A DNA stretch of 64,000 bases from Diphasiastrum complanatum (taxonomy: Eukaryota; Streptophyta; Lycopodiopsida; Lycopodiales; Lycopodiaceae): contig CM055100.1 of NCBI GenBank assembly GCA_029204225.1, positions 11,417,272 through 11,481,271 on the forward strand. Direction: 5' to 3'. The translations under genes were made by a program, and so were the position numbers. A model generated the notes under the pieces. That model was not told where the DNA came from, did no database searches, and saw only the letters and a list, made by a program, of their open reading frames with translations. Below, in pieces: positions 34,190-44,250 of this stretch (the first letter of the stretch is position 1; each line of letters starts with the position of its first letter).

Positions 34190-34750
34190 GTTCCACAAGA
34201 AAGCCCATGTTCGGGTGCTCTTGAATGAATTAGGTGCGAAATAAGAAACACAGCTCCAACATAGAGAACTTTACAGGATCTTTACCAAACTAGTACAGTA
34301 TCAACATTGACTTAGACTAAATGGAGGAATGTCTTGGTAGATGTCAGAGACAACCATGAAGGGATTGAACAATTAGGCGTCTGAGACAACCATGCTTCCT
34401 TCGAAATTAGACATTCTGAATTGAGTGAGTGTCAATTGAGAAAGAAAATTATCGAAAAGCATTTGTAGTGCAATACATATAAGAAAATAGAGAATCTGAA
34501 TTAAGCAGTTGTGAATACAATGATCATATCACAATCATGTCCCCAAGAATGGAACTTCACAGTAATGATGCATTATGTGTAGTGATCTTACTTAGCTAGC
34601 TACAGATTAAATAACTATCTCTATTTCTTGAATGATTTCACTCTCTCGGATATCTCTGCTTCTGAGGAATCAAATAATGTAGACACAATGGAGTTCATGC
34701 AAGAATTCTGATTCACTCTTATCCACTTGCATGTGTATCCGAGCATATCC
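34190..34750 (-). repeat. LTR-like repeat, copy 2
   Basis: The reverse complement matches 6140-6665 along most of its length. It adjoins the zinc-knuckle gag at 34809-35135. No clear ends. Confidence 0.65.
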
Positions 34751-34808
34751 TCATATCCTGGTATCTTCGCTCTTCTACATGGAGATTTGGATAGACTCCA
34801 GATGTTGT

Positions 34809-35135
34809 TCATATATCAGTTAATGGTATAGAATCAGCAGGTACTAGATCTGCTATCGGTTCTTTCTGCTTCTGTGCTTTGGTAACCACCATCAAGGGTA
34901 TACCTGGTTCAGGTTGAACTGCTGGTATTTGCTTGATTGTTATCAAATTTACAAGAGCTGTAGCCGGTGGTGGCTTTGGTCTTGCTGGACACTCCTTGTA
35001 GCAATGCCCATAACCACAATCACGACAGAATGGTACAAATTTGCCTTTGTTTGGACATTCTACATGCAAAGCATCCAAGCAGCGCTCTAGTCCAATTTCT
35101 AGATGCTTGTTGTTGTGCGACAGCATAAATAGCAT
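34809..35135 (-). pseudogene. gypsy-type gag with atypical zinc knuckle
   Basis: A 108-residue minus-strand frame. Cys37-Cys40-His44-Cys49 (CRDCGYGHCYKEC) forms a knuckle of spacing CX2CX3HX4C, one residue shorter than the usual CX2CX4HX4C, preceded by a damaged knuckle (CLDALHVEC, residues 19-27) and the linker PNKGKFVPF. The rest is Pro- and Val-rich (ALVNLITIKQIPAVQPEPG). A related protein is at 52740-53340 and its downstream part at 26424-26890. The link to the gypsy group is inferred from the downstream part, not from RT in cis. Confidence 0.6.
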
Positions 35136-35199
35136 ACTGTTCTGAAGGTCCTCAACAATGGTCTGATTTCATGGAACAATCGCAAGCAAACTTCAATAG

Positions 35200-35562
35200 C
35201 TCTATCATCTATCAAATCCGAGTATATCGTAGTCTCTCAAACTACGAAGAAAGCAGTGTGGTTGAAAAATTTACTTTTGGACGTTTATTTGAAACAATAT
35301 GCTCTAACGGTTCTATTTTGTGATAATCAAAGTGCTATTGCTTTATTGGCTAGCCCAGGTTTTATTCCAAGGTTAAGCACATTGAAATTAAGTATCATTA
35401 TGTCAGAAGCAAATTTCTCGACAAAGAGATAAATTTGTAGTACTATCAAATGCAAGATATGACAATTGATATTTTTACTATGGCACTAAGCTTGGATGTG
35501 CACAAGAAGTTTTGTGTAGAACTATCTTTGAAGGTCAAGGCATTCATGGATTTAGATTAAGG
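35200..35562 (+). pseudogene. copia RNase H C-end
   Basis: In shifting frames: AVWLKNLLLDVYLKQYALTVLF, CDNQSAIALLASPGF, YHYVRSKFLDKEI and DIFTMALSLDVHKKFCVEL. This is the end of a copia RNase H. A purine tract (TTAAGGGAGAG) and an LTR start follow. Confidence 0.8.
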
Positions 35563-35567
35563 GAGAG

Positions 35568-35727
35568 TGTTAGATTATGCTCCCATAATCCTATAGTTAA
35601 TCTACATCCATTCATTTATCCAGCTCTGTAGTTTTATGCGTGTTTCTATACAATCCGTAAAAATACATGGGAATCACTCACCAGGTGGATTCGACAACGA
35701 GAACATCAAAGGTGTCGAAGGCTAACA
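35568..35727 (+). repeat. short copia LTR (about 160 bp)
   Basis: Starts TGTTAGATTATG right after the purine tract and ends at CGAAGGCTAACA. The TGTTAG/CTAACA ends are a perfect 6-bp inverted repeat. The partner LTR is not in the window. Confidence 0.7.
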
Positions 35728-35889
35728 ATTTTTACTTTTGTTTGTTATGAATATAATGAGTTACCATTAGTTAGCAAGTAAATTTGCAGATTATGTAGAT
35801 CTCAGTTTTCATTAGTTTAGGAGTATTGAAGAGGCTAGCCATGTAATGAAACACATAGGCATGGATATCACAAGATTACAGTTGGCTTT

Positions 35890-36150
35890 GTAGTTGAGAA
35901 TTCGATTTAAAACTTGACCGAATCAATCACCATAGCACATCGTCAAGTGCATCAAGACAAGACAAGATGAAATAGCTTTCCATAAACTGTATATTCACAA
36001 TCGTCCTCAAGTACAAGGAGAAATTGCTTAAGAACTCAAGAAGGGCTCGTAAAATAAATGGCCTGATAAATCTAAAGCTAAGCACACATAATACCGTCAA
36101 ACTTAGAAAGTAACCATGAAACAAACTTAAGTATTGATGATTACTATTTT
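35890..36150 (-). repeat. copia LTR of the 58-kb family, minus strand
   Basis: The reverse complement (TTAAAATAGTAATCATC..., GAATATACAGTTT, GCTATGGTGATTGATTCGG) matches 58671-58921. It lies directly after the purine tract GAGGGAGAGAG (minus strand). Confidence 0.75.
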
Positions 36151-36475
36151 AACTCTCTCCCTCAATAATCAATATCACTGAACTATAAGTCCATGCTATT
36201 CATGGAATATACCTCCATGATAGTATCAATAAGTAAAAACTTTTTATATAACTTTATCCAAGCCAAGTTTAGCTCTAAAAGTTTCAAACTTTTCCTTACT
36301 TAGAGCTTCCGTAAATACATTAGCAAGTTGTAACATTGTAGAACAATGTGTAATACTTATATCCACAAAGTGATATTTCACTTCAATATGCTTTGTTCTC
36401 GCATGAAAGACATGATTCTTAGCTAGTTGTATTCCACTTTGGCTATCACAAAAACTAACAGTAGGATGTACCTAC
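36151..36475 (-). pseudogene. copia RNase H C-end, minus strand
   Basis: Minus strand: TVSFCDSQSGIQLAKNHVFHA, RTKHIEVKYHF, ALSKEKFETFRAKLGLD. It is closely related to 58330-58572. It abuts a plus-strand LTR scrap at about 36475. Confidence 0.85.
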
Positions 36476-36982
36476 TATAGAACAACTGATCAGACAGATC
36501 TTGATTCTACTAACAAAGTGCACAATTTACTTGATGAAGGATGATAGCAAAAGTATCTCAGGAGGTTGTACTCTAGCATTCGGTGCAGCCATACTTTGGA
36601 CAAGCAAGAAGCAAACAACAGTAGCTCAATCTTCCTGTGAAGCAGAATATGTAGTAGCAGCCAAGACGGCAAACGAGCTGATCTGGATTAAACAGATGTT
36701 GGAAGGATTTGATGAATCTATTTTTGAACCTTATGTCTTATTAATGGATAACACTTCAGCAATCTATCTTACAAAAGATCATGTATTTCACTCAAAAATG
36801 AAGCACATAGCTATCAAGTATCATGTGATTCGGGACTTAGTCGAAAAGAAGGTACTAAAGATAGTCTTCGTACCCACAGAGGAAATGACAACTGATATCT
36901 TTACGAAACCACTCAATAAGGCTTTGTTCAAGAAGCAGCAAAGAAGATTCGGGTTAATCCAACTGCCTACTTTGAGAGGGAG
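36476..36982 (+). pseudogene. copia RNase H, preceded by an LTR scrap
   Basis: 36476-36540 repeats the first bases of the LTR that starts at 36984 (TAGAACAACTGATCAGACAG...). It is followed in frame by RNase H: DDSKSISGGCTLAFGAAILW, SSCEAEYVVAAKTANELIW, LLMDNTSAIYLTKDHVFHS and TTDIFTKPLNKALFKK, then a purine tract TTTGAGAGGGAGC. An open frame of 183 residues (36501-37052) runs through it into the LTR. It is the same family as 1724-2074. No RT. Confidence 0.88.
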
Positions 36983-36983
36983 C

Positions 36984-37936
36984 TGTAGAACAACTAATCA
37001 GACAGATCTTGATTCTACTAGAAAAGTGCACAGTTTACTTGAAAAAGGATGAGAAAGAAACGAACGCAAACTTGAAACCTTTTTATTTGTGATCAACCTC
37101 AAAGGATTCGCGAAATTGTTTTGTAGTCAACTCGAAAGATTCGTAAAACAGTTTCTTGTAGAAGCTTGTGGTTTTTCTTGTTGAAGCTTGAAAGATTCGC
37201 GAACAAAATCTTGTCGCAAAATATTCTGGTTCTTGTTCAAACCTCAGATGTCACAAAATTGTCGCGAAAAATTCGCGAAATCTTTTGTACTGTTCTCTAA
37301 GCTCACCTATCGTGAAACAATCACAAACTATTTGCAAAATATTCTAGATTTCTTCTTCAAGCTTAAGAATTGTCATCTGTCGCGAAAAATTCACGAAAGA
37401 CGAAATGTCGTGAAGAGACAAGTGTCGCAAACAATTCGCGAAACATGAAGCTGAGACGAAAAGATGGACTGTCATGAATAATTCGTGAACAGAATTTATT
37501 CGACCTTGGAAACAAAGCATCTATTTGAATATCAACCATTGTAGACAGTTAGATAATCTACTGTTACAACATTAAAAGGCCAAAAGACCTGTAAATCAAA
37601 GGCCAAAAAACCTATCCTGTAAAAAATAAATACATGTGCACTACTCAATGTAACACACTCACTCAATCAGAGACACAACAATGAGATTAGACAGCAAGAG
37701 ATGTATATTGATAAATCAGATTCAAAGTTATGAAAATTCATTTTTGATCAATAATTTCTTATTGTCTAAATTGGCTCGAGTTGTCTCTTACTTCCGCATA
37801 CAAATTCTGCACGCATATTCAATCAGAATTAATACTGTTCTATTAGTACATAGATCAGATATAGACCCGATTGAAGACATTGATATTGATTTGATTTCGT
37901 GTTATCTGTGAAAGAATATTTACTATTTTTCCTATA
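36984..37936 (+). repeat. copia LTR between RNase H and gag
   Basis: TGTAGAACAACTAATCAG...TTTTTCCTATA, about 953 bp, bordered by a purine tract on the left and a primer site on the right. It is full of TCGCGAA/TTCGCGA motifs, including TCGCGAAAAATTCGCGA at about 37271. A truncated copy is at 47385-47674. Confidence 0.85.
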
Positions 37937-37937
37937 G

Positions 37938-37949
37938 TGGTATCAAAGC
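37938..37949 (+). promoter_or_regulatory. primer-binding site of the inside-out copia
   Basis: TGGTATCAAAGC, one change from the initiator-Met complement, one base after the LTR. Confidence 0.88.
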
Positions 37950-38041
37950 ATACAGAATTAAAACTGATACAGTAATATCAGAACGAATCAGATCATCCCT
38001 CTCAGCAAGCCGCTATTTGGAGGTTATTCAGAAATAAGAAG

Positions 38042-39907
38042 ATGTCGTCGACCATCAATATTCAAGCTAAGATCACTATAATCTTGGACCCATAAGGTTG
38101 AAATTACTTGATTTGGAAATTAAAGACTTCACTCTTATTGAAGCGAAGGTCTATGGAATGGGTAGAACAAATAGAGGAGAAGCCAATAGTTACTCCTGGC
38201 AAAGAACTTTGGAAATGGAGTTTAAAAAATGACAAAGCTATAGCAATTATTGTGTCTTCAGTGCATGGCAATATAATGCTAGATCTTACATCAATTTTGA
38301 ACGCAAAAGATTTATGGGAGGAATTGCAAACCAAGAATGAAACTCGATCTCGTAATCAAATCATGTTCTTGGAAGACCAATTAACTTACCTATAGTGGGA
38401 CGCCAAAGACCTGAACACATTCGTGCAAAAGATTAAAGATTTGCTTATTTACTTGCAAAATTATGGTGCAGAAAATACAATTCCTAAGGAAAAATAGCTT
38501 AGTTATTTTCTTCGAGCCCTACCCAGGTCATTCCACTCGAACCTTATTGGCGAAAGATGCGACAATGATACTTCAAAAGGCAATAGACGGAGTTGAGGAG
38601 GAAGCAGATGCTCGTGAATGCTATGATGACAATGGTGATTTAGAAAATGCTCTATTTACTCAGAAGTATAAATCCTCTAAGAAGTCTAATTTTAAGAGGG
38701 AGTCATCTAAGAAGAATGAGTCTAAGACAAATGAACAACAATATGGTAAACAACAGAAGAATTTTGGTGATAAGAAGATCTGCAACAAATGCAGAAGATT
38801 AGATCACACAGAAGAAAAGTGTTGGTTAAATCCAAAGATTGAATGTCTTCATTGTCATAAATGGGATCATGCAGTAGTAGACTATTATCAAAATCCCATA
38901 AACAACAAGGAGCAGAATCGAAGCGAACTTTCAGATTCAAACTATGTCGAAGACAAAGCAGAATGCTCCAGAGCAGCAGAAGGCAGGGCAACAAGGAACC
39001 TAGTAGCTTATGTTAGTGTTGATCTATGTTGTTCATCCAATTCAATTTGAGATGTAGTACTTGATTCGGGAGCCACCTCACATTTTGTTTCCTCGAAACA
39101 AATTTTGCCTGAGTACAAGAAGACGAACTATTCGAGATTCATTATACTTGGAGACAATTCTAAACATGTGGTTAATGGAACTGGTGTATTATGGCTGGAC
39201 ACAAATCAGGGTGACAAGAAACTGGAGGAAGTCCTCTATGTTCGTACTCTTGATAAGGATCTTCTATTTGTAGCTAAGATAGTCGATACAGACATGTCAG
39301 TAGCCTTCACGAAGAACTCTTGTAAACTGTTTGACAAAGATTATTATAATTTGGTTGCTAAAGGCAACAGAGAAGGAAATATATATCACCTGAACATTCG
39401 AACAAGAATCGAACAAGCAAATCAAACTCAAGAATTGACAGATGTATTGTGGCACAAGAGACTATGTCACATGAATATGGAAGCCTTGTACCAAGCCAAC
39501 AAAAGTCAGAGAATTCAAGAAGTCGAAATCAAAAGTAGAGATATTCGAACTACCTGCAAATCCTATCTTAAAGGCAAGATGACTAGAACACCTTTCAGTA
39601 AGGATGTTTATAAAGCAACTAAAGTACTTGAAATTGTGCATTCAGATATTTGTAGACCATTCGAAGTATTGTCATTGGGTGATGCAAGGTACTTCATTAC
39701 ACTTATTGATGAGTTCAGCAAGTTCGCTGTAGTATACTTTATTTGTACCAAATTTGAAGCTTTCGAGAAATTCGTTGAGTATACGAATTGGGTTGAGAAG
39801 CAGACAAGCAATAAGTTGAAGCAAATTTGCACAGATCGTGGAGGTGAGTACATTTTCAATGGATTCAAAGCTTACTATACTGATCGAGGTATTATGCACA
39901 TGAATTA
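38042..39907 (+). pseudogene. copia gag, protease and integrase
   Basis: Starts MSSTINIQAKITIILDP, then a stop and frame changes. 38108-38395 is a capsid domain (NDKAIAIIVSSVHGNIMLDLTSILNAKDLWEEL). 38463-39050 has a CCHC-like knuckle CNKCRRLDHTEEKCW and a second CLHCHKWDHAVVDYY lacking its last Cys. Protease is at about 39064 (DSGATSHF). 39105-39908 is an open 267-residue frame with pre-integrase LWHKRLCHMNMEAL, CKSYLKGKM and integrase acids HSDI, ITLIDEFSKF and TDRGGEY. It ends at a TAG before the third catalytic acid. RT is absent on this side. Confidence 0.9.
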
Positions 39908-40355
39908 GGCCTCAATAAGATCAAGTGTGAGTTTGATTTCAAGATTAGATCCTTTGTGGATAGAGTTCATAGTGTTTGGACTAATAAAGCTAGTATGCTT
40001 AATCTTGATTGTTGCTCATGGTTTGATCTTGATCTCTATAATTTTTGTGATCATGATGAGGCATGGAAGCCTTAGATTTTTTTAGATTTTTATGCAGCCA
40101 TCTTCATGCATGTGGACTTCTCAAATCCGAGATCAATATCAAAGCATGGAGGAGGCATATTGACATAGTAGCAGATTGCTGGAATATTTTTCAAAGACAT
40201 TTGGAAAAGATTTCTATCAAAGAGATCTTATCGTGGATATGGTAATGGTGCTACTATGATGGATTCTTTGATCATCTTCAACTCAAATGCAAAACAAAGA
40301 ATCCAGAAACAAAAAGTTCCTCATCAACATCAGATAGATATATTTTATGGAGGAG
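39908..40355 (+). pseudogene. possible 3' tail of another copia element
   Basis: No domain is certain. The segment ends with TTATGGAGGAG directly before an LTR start (TGTGAAG), as at the end of the copia at 25690, so it is probably the 3' end of a related element. A 60-residue frame at 40063-40245 is unrecognised. Confidence 0.35.
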
Positions 40356-40683
40356 TGTGAAGAATTGTAAAACATATCTCTCTTGCATATGTTGATTTTG
40401 GGGGGTTCTACCCATGTAATTCTATTGTACATATTCAAGGTGTGTGAATTGAACACATATCCTTGTAGAATAGGTCGAGTTTGGGTTAGGTAGATAAAGT
40501 TCCATTGACATGCAAGAAGCCTAGTTGATCAAATACGACATGCAATTATGTCTACATAGTCTAAAATGACATGCATGTAAAATTAGACATAGAAATGGTT
40601 TAATATGACCTTTTAGAAACTCGAGCCACCATAAATGCATTATGTTTTAGTGAGACATGCAAAGCATGCAAAAATAGTAGTGG
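40356..40683 (+). repeat. truncated LTR of the LTR A/B family
   Basis: TGTGAAGAATTGTAAAACAT... resembles the first about 330 bp of LTR B, including GTGTGAATTGAACACATA and the GACATGCA phrases. It is cut at 40683 by a gypsy LTR. Confidence 0.7.
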
Positions 40684-41173
40684 TGTTACGGCCATATTCG
40701 GTTAAGGACCTGGAATAGTCCTAATATGGTAGACCGGCTCTCCAGTGTTCGAGTTTATTGGTCATGCCTAGATTTTATTCCACGTCGAGGCCTGTTGGTG
40801 ACTAGTAAGCTTGAGAGGACCTAGACACTCTAATTGAGACATATGGAGTAGTGCATGTACGTGTGACTGATATAGGCATGAGGTATGCATGAAGAGCTGT
40901 GACCTATTTATAGTTGTCCTGCATGGGGATTGCATGTGTTCATGCATAGGATCCTACTCTCTATATATTGAGGTAGTGATTATTCCGTCGACGACTTGGT
41001 CTAGGTTACCTGATGAGCTCTTCTCGTCTTGTTGTCACATTGGCATGGCTTGGGGGGCTAGATCCAGGAGGATTCTCTAGGAGGGATCTAGGATTGGTTG
41101 GGCGGTTTTGCTCCACAGTCTCTCTTGTGTTTTACTATCCTCATCTTAGGGGTTTTCCCTAATGGTCTTTACA
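40684..41173 (+). repeat. gypsy-family LTR, copy 2
   Basis: TGTTACGGCCATATTCGG...GGTCTTTACA, 490 bp, the reverse complement of copy 1 with high identity. No primer site follows it on the right. Confidence 0.85.
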
Positions 41174-42773
41174 TTGAGAGAAGTTCGACATCAAATCAGA
41201 ATTGGAATGCACTTGGATTCACATCCCGGTTGGAGTGCTATTTTTTCAAGGGAAATTGAGTTTGGATTCACTAATTCTTGTTGGAAGCATGCTTTTCAAA
41301 CTTGGCGGTAAAGTGCTCTTCTCCTTGTTTGATCTTGTGTGAGATGCTGTGGATTAGTGTGGAATTCATTCTTATTTTCTGAAGCCTTGAGAAAATTTCC
41401 GTTTGAAGTAGAATGATCTGCATGCGTAGATCCACTTCCTTGTTCAAATCTGTTTTTTTTGGATGAATAAATTGCATGAATCCATAATGTTTTGGACAGT
41501 TTGGGATTCAGATTTAGTAGCAGGACGTTTGTTGATAGATTGATGAGAAATCGATTTATCCTGCATAAATAAACAGATTGTTACAGGAAATCTTGAATTT
41601 TTTGGTTGCATGTGAGGATTTCTGGTTTTGTAACACTAATCCTCCTGTATTTTATGCAACTGAAACTGAAAACATGGAATGGATTTGGAAATTGAAGCTT
41701 CTCTAGAAAAACAGATTAGGATTTGGGAAAAAGTGTTGCATGCACTGAGAAGCCTTTCTTAAGATTGTTGCTCGATTGCCTCTGAGTAATGTAACCTGCG
41801 GTAGTAGAGAATTAGGTGTTTGAACATCTGATTAAGTACCAAGGTTGAACCTTAGAGGGCTAAAAGTCCTGCAAACAATTTTTAAAGAAGAGAGAGTAAC
41901 CCTGACATGTAATTCAAACTTGCATGCAAAGTTTTTTTTGAAACCTTCTGCTCGCTGTTCTGCAGTGTAGTAACAAGGCCATCTGAGGCCATCTGTGAAA
42001 TGAACAGAGCATTGATCCGGGTTGAGACAACCTGTATTCATAGTGTTTACTATGATCCTTTAATTCTGATGCTTTCCGCCTACTATGGTGTCCTCACAGA
42101 GTTAATCTGTGTGTGAACAAGGACCGTGGGTAAGCATAAGGAAATTCAGAGGAAAAATTGCTTCCTTTGAAGCCGTTGATTAAGCGCTTGCTGTCTGGTA
42201 TCAGGAAGCGTCCTTTCAGCCTGTTGTTGAAGCATTTTAGATCTGAAAAAACTCTGTTCCTGTGAGCAGATGGGTTTGAGGAATGAGGCGCGATCCTACT
42301 TGCTTTAGATCTTACTCTCTCTCTCTCTCTCAGTTTGGTCAGCCTCCTTTCCCACGATGCGATGGCGGCTGTAGCAATGTGCAACATGCTGACCTCCTCT
42401 TTGCTTATGCAAAGTATTTTTAGGGTCTTGAAAGGGAGCTGTAGAAGCGATTCAATCCAGCGATGGTAGCTTGGCAAGGGAAGTCGCTGGTTGATCTTGC
42501 TTGCTAGCAGGAAGCGTGACGGCAGCCAGGTAGCTTTTCTGGTTGTGACAAGGCTGTTTGATCCACATCGTGAAGACCCCTTTGCATCTGGGTTAGAGTG
42601 GTAGCCCCTAACCTAAGCCTGGGGGGGCTGTGGCGGCCATGAGGCTTTCTAAACCCTTATTTAGAAGGGGGGGCTTCTTAAGCTTGGCAAAAGATTATTA
42701 AGTTAACAACACTCCAGACCAGGATGTAACTCCAAGTGCTTCGATCTTCCATTCTATCCCGCATCTTGGTCGT
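41174..42773 (-). other. DNA between two inverted gypsy LTRs
   Basis: About 1.6 kb without a recognisable coding domain. Because the primer site at 42774 faces left, at least the right part should be leader sequence of a minus-strand gypsy element. It contains (CT)n at about 42309-42330 and a G-run/GC-rich patch at 42610-42670. Short frames (42094-42477 and others) are not recognised. Confidence 0.5.
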
Positions 42774-42785
42774 GCTCTGATACCA
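42774..42785 (-). promoter_or_regulatory. primer-binding site of the gypsy-family element
   Basis: Minus strand TGGTATCAGAGC, a perfect initiator-Met complement, next to the LTR at 42787. Confidence 0.85.
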
Positions 42786-42786
42786 A

Positions 42787-43330
42787 TATAAAGACCCTAA
42801 AGGATCACCCCTAATATAAGGATAGTAGAACACAATAAGAGAGACAATGGAGCCAAACCGCCCAACCAATCCTAGATCAAACCTGGATCTAGCCCCCAAG
42901 CCATGCCATGTGAAGCACGAGGAGAAGAGAGAAACTGGTAACCTAAACCCAATATGTCGACGGGAGAATTCCTACCTCATTATATAGAGAGTAGAATCCT
43001 GTGCATGAACCTTGCAACCCCCACGCAGGTCAACTATAAATAGATCACATCTCTTCATGCAGTCCTCCTGCATAGCTATATCCGTCACATAGACATGCAG
43101 TATTCCATAAGTCTCAATTAGAGTGTCTGGGTCCTCTCAAGGTAATTAGTCACAAACTGGCCTTGACATGAAATTTGTGATAGACGAAATTACATGTCGA
43201 CTGTTTTGGAAAAGTGACACTGTTTGCGAAAAATGCAAAATATGTGATCAATCAACAATCTCGAAACCTTGGAGGGTTGGTCTACCACATTAGGCCTATT
43301 CTAGGTCCTTAACCGAATATGGCCATGACA
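42787..43330 (-). repeat. gypsy-family LTR, copy 3 (5' LTR)
   Basis: TATAAAGACC...GGCCATGACA, same orientation as copy 1 and opposite to copy 2. An extra about 80 bp near 43170-43260 includes GCGAAAAATGCAAAA-type sequence like that of the copia LTRs. Confidence 0.82.
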
Positions 43331-44250
43331 TTAGGCGTGAGAGACAGCCATACATTTCTCTTTTGTAAGAGGAGTGAGAGTTAATTTCATTCAACAAGAA
43401 TGCAAAAGGATGTAGAACAGTAGCGAATCAATATAATAAAGTTGTAGTAACAACAATCAGACCACAATACAATTGTGCTGATAAGTGTGTGATCCTACTC
43501 ACAGATTCAAAGCAATTGCTAAAGTTCTAAATATCTCTCTCTCTCTCTATAATCACTAACTCTGAGGAGTCAACTACTGAAAGACCTGTTCTGGTCGTTT
43601 AATCTTTGTCAGATCATCCTCTGATATGTGATGACTAATGACTTATATCTCTTATGATATCTTCAATCGCTCATTTACACATTTACAAGATTGCTTAACA
43701 ACTGATTAAGTAACTAATTAGAATAGTTGTTATTGGAGCATGAAGATGTAGACAGCCTGTGAGGAATTCTGTGTATTTTTGTAGAGTGTCGGGTTTTTCG
43801 TCTGTGTATAATCCCGTGTAAAACTACAGTCTCGGGTATTTCGCCTGTGTAGAATTTCGTGTAAAACTACAGTTGCGGGTTTTTCTTCACAAGTGTCGCC
43901 TGTCAGAGACTGCACATAAAAATGTAGTGTCACTTTTTGCCCTAATTGTCGTCTGTCAAAAACTACATGTAAAAATGTAGTGTCGCCTTTTTGCAAATTG
44001 TCGCCTGTTAGAAACTGCATGTAAAAATGCAGTATCACATATTTTGCATTTTTCGAAAACAGTGTCACTTTTCTAAAAGTGCCTTAATGGCCCAAAAACA
44101 ACTTTCATAAGTGTTGCTAAACACTTGGTTGCTCAAGAAGATAAAATTTGGTGACAGTGTCGAGTGTCAGATTTTTCGCCTGCTGAAAAACCTGAGTAAA
44201 TATGCAGACTGTTGAAAAACACTTCATTTTCTGCAAGTTTCATTTGAGAG
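43331..44250. repeat. LTR-like repeat with GTGTCGCC motifs
   Basis: 43780-44060 has at least three units of TGTCGCCTGTYAGAAACTGCA..., with AAAAATGTAGTGTCGCC and similar. It resembles the motif arrays in the LTRs at 1210-1520 and 4220-4780, so a solo or truncated LTR is likely, but I cannot define its ends. Confidence 0.5.

Noticed and set aside
42094-42477. A 127-residue minus-strand frame with Arg/Glu-rich section
   Set aside because: The Arg/Glu stretch comes from a CT repeat; it lies in a gypsy leader and has no domain.
43730-44068. A 112-residue frame in the GTGTCGCC repeat
   Set aside because: It merely translates the tandem motif; no protein family.
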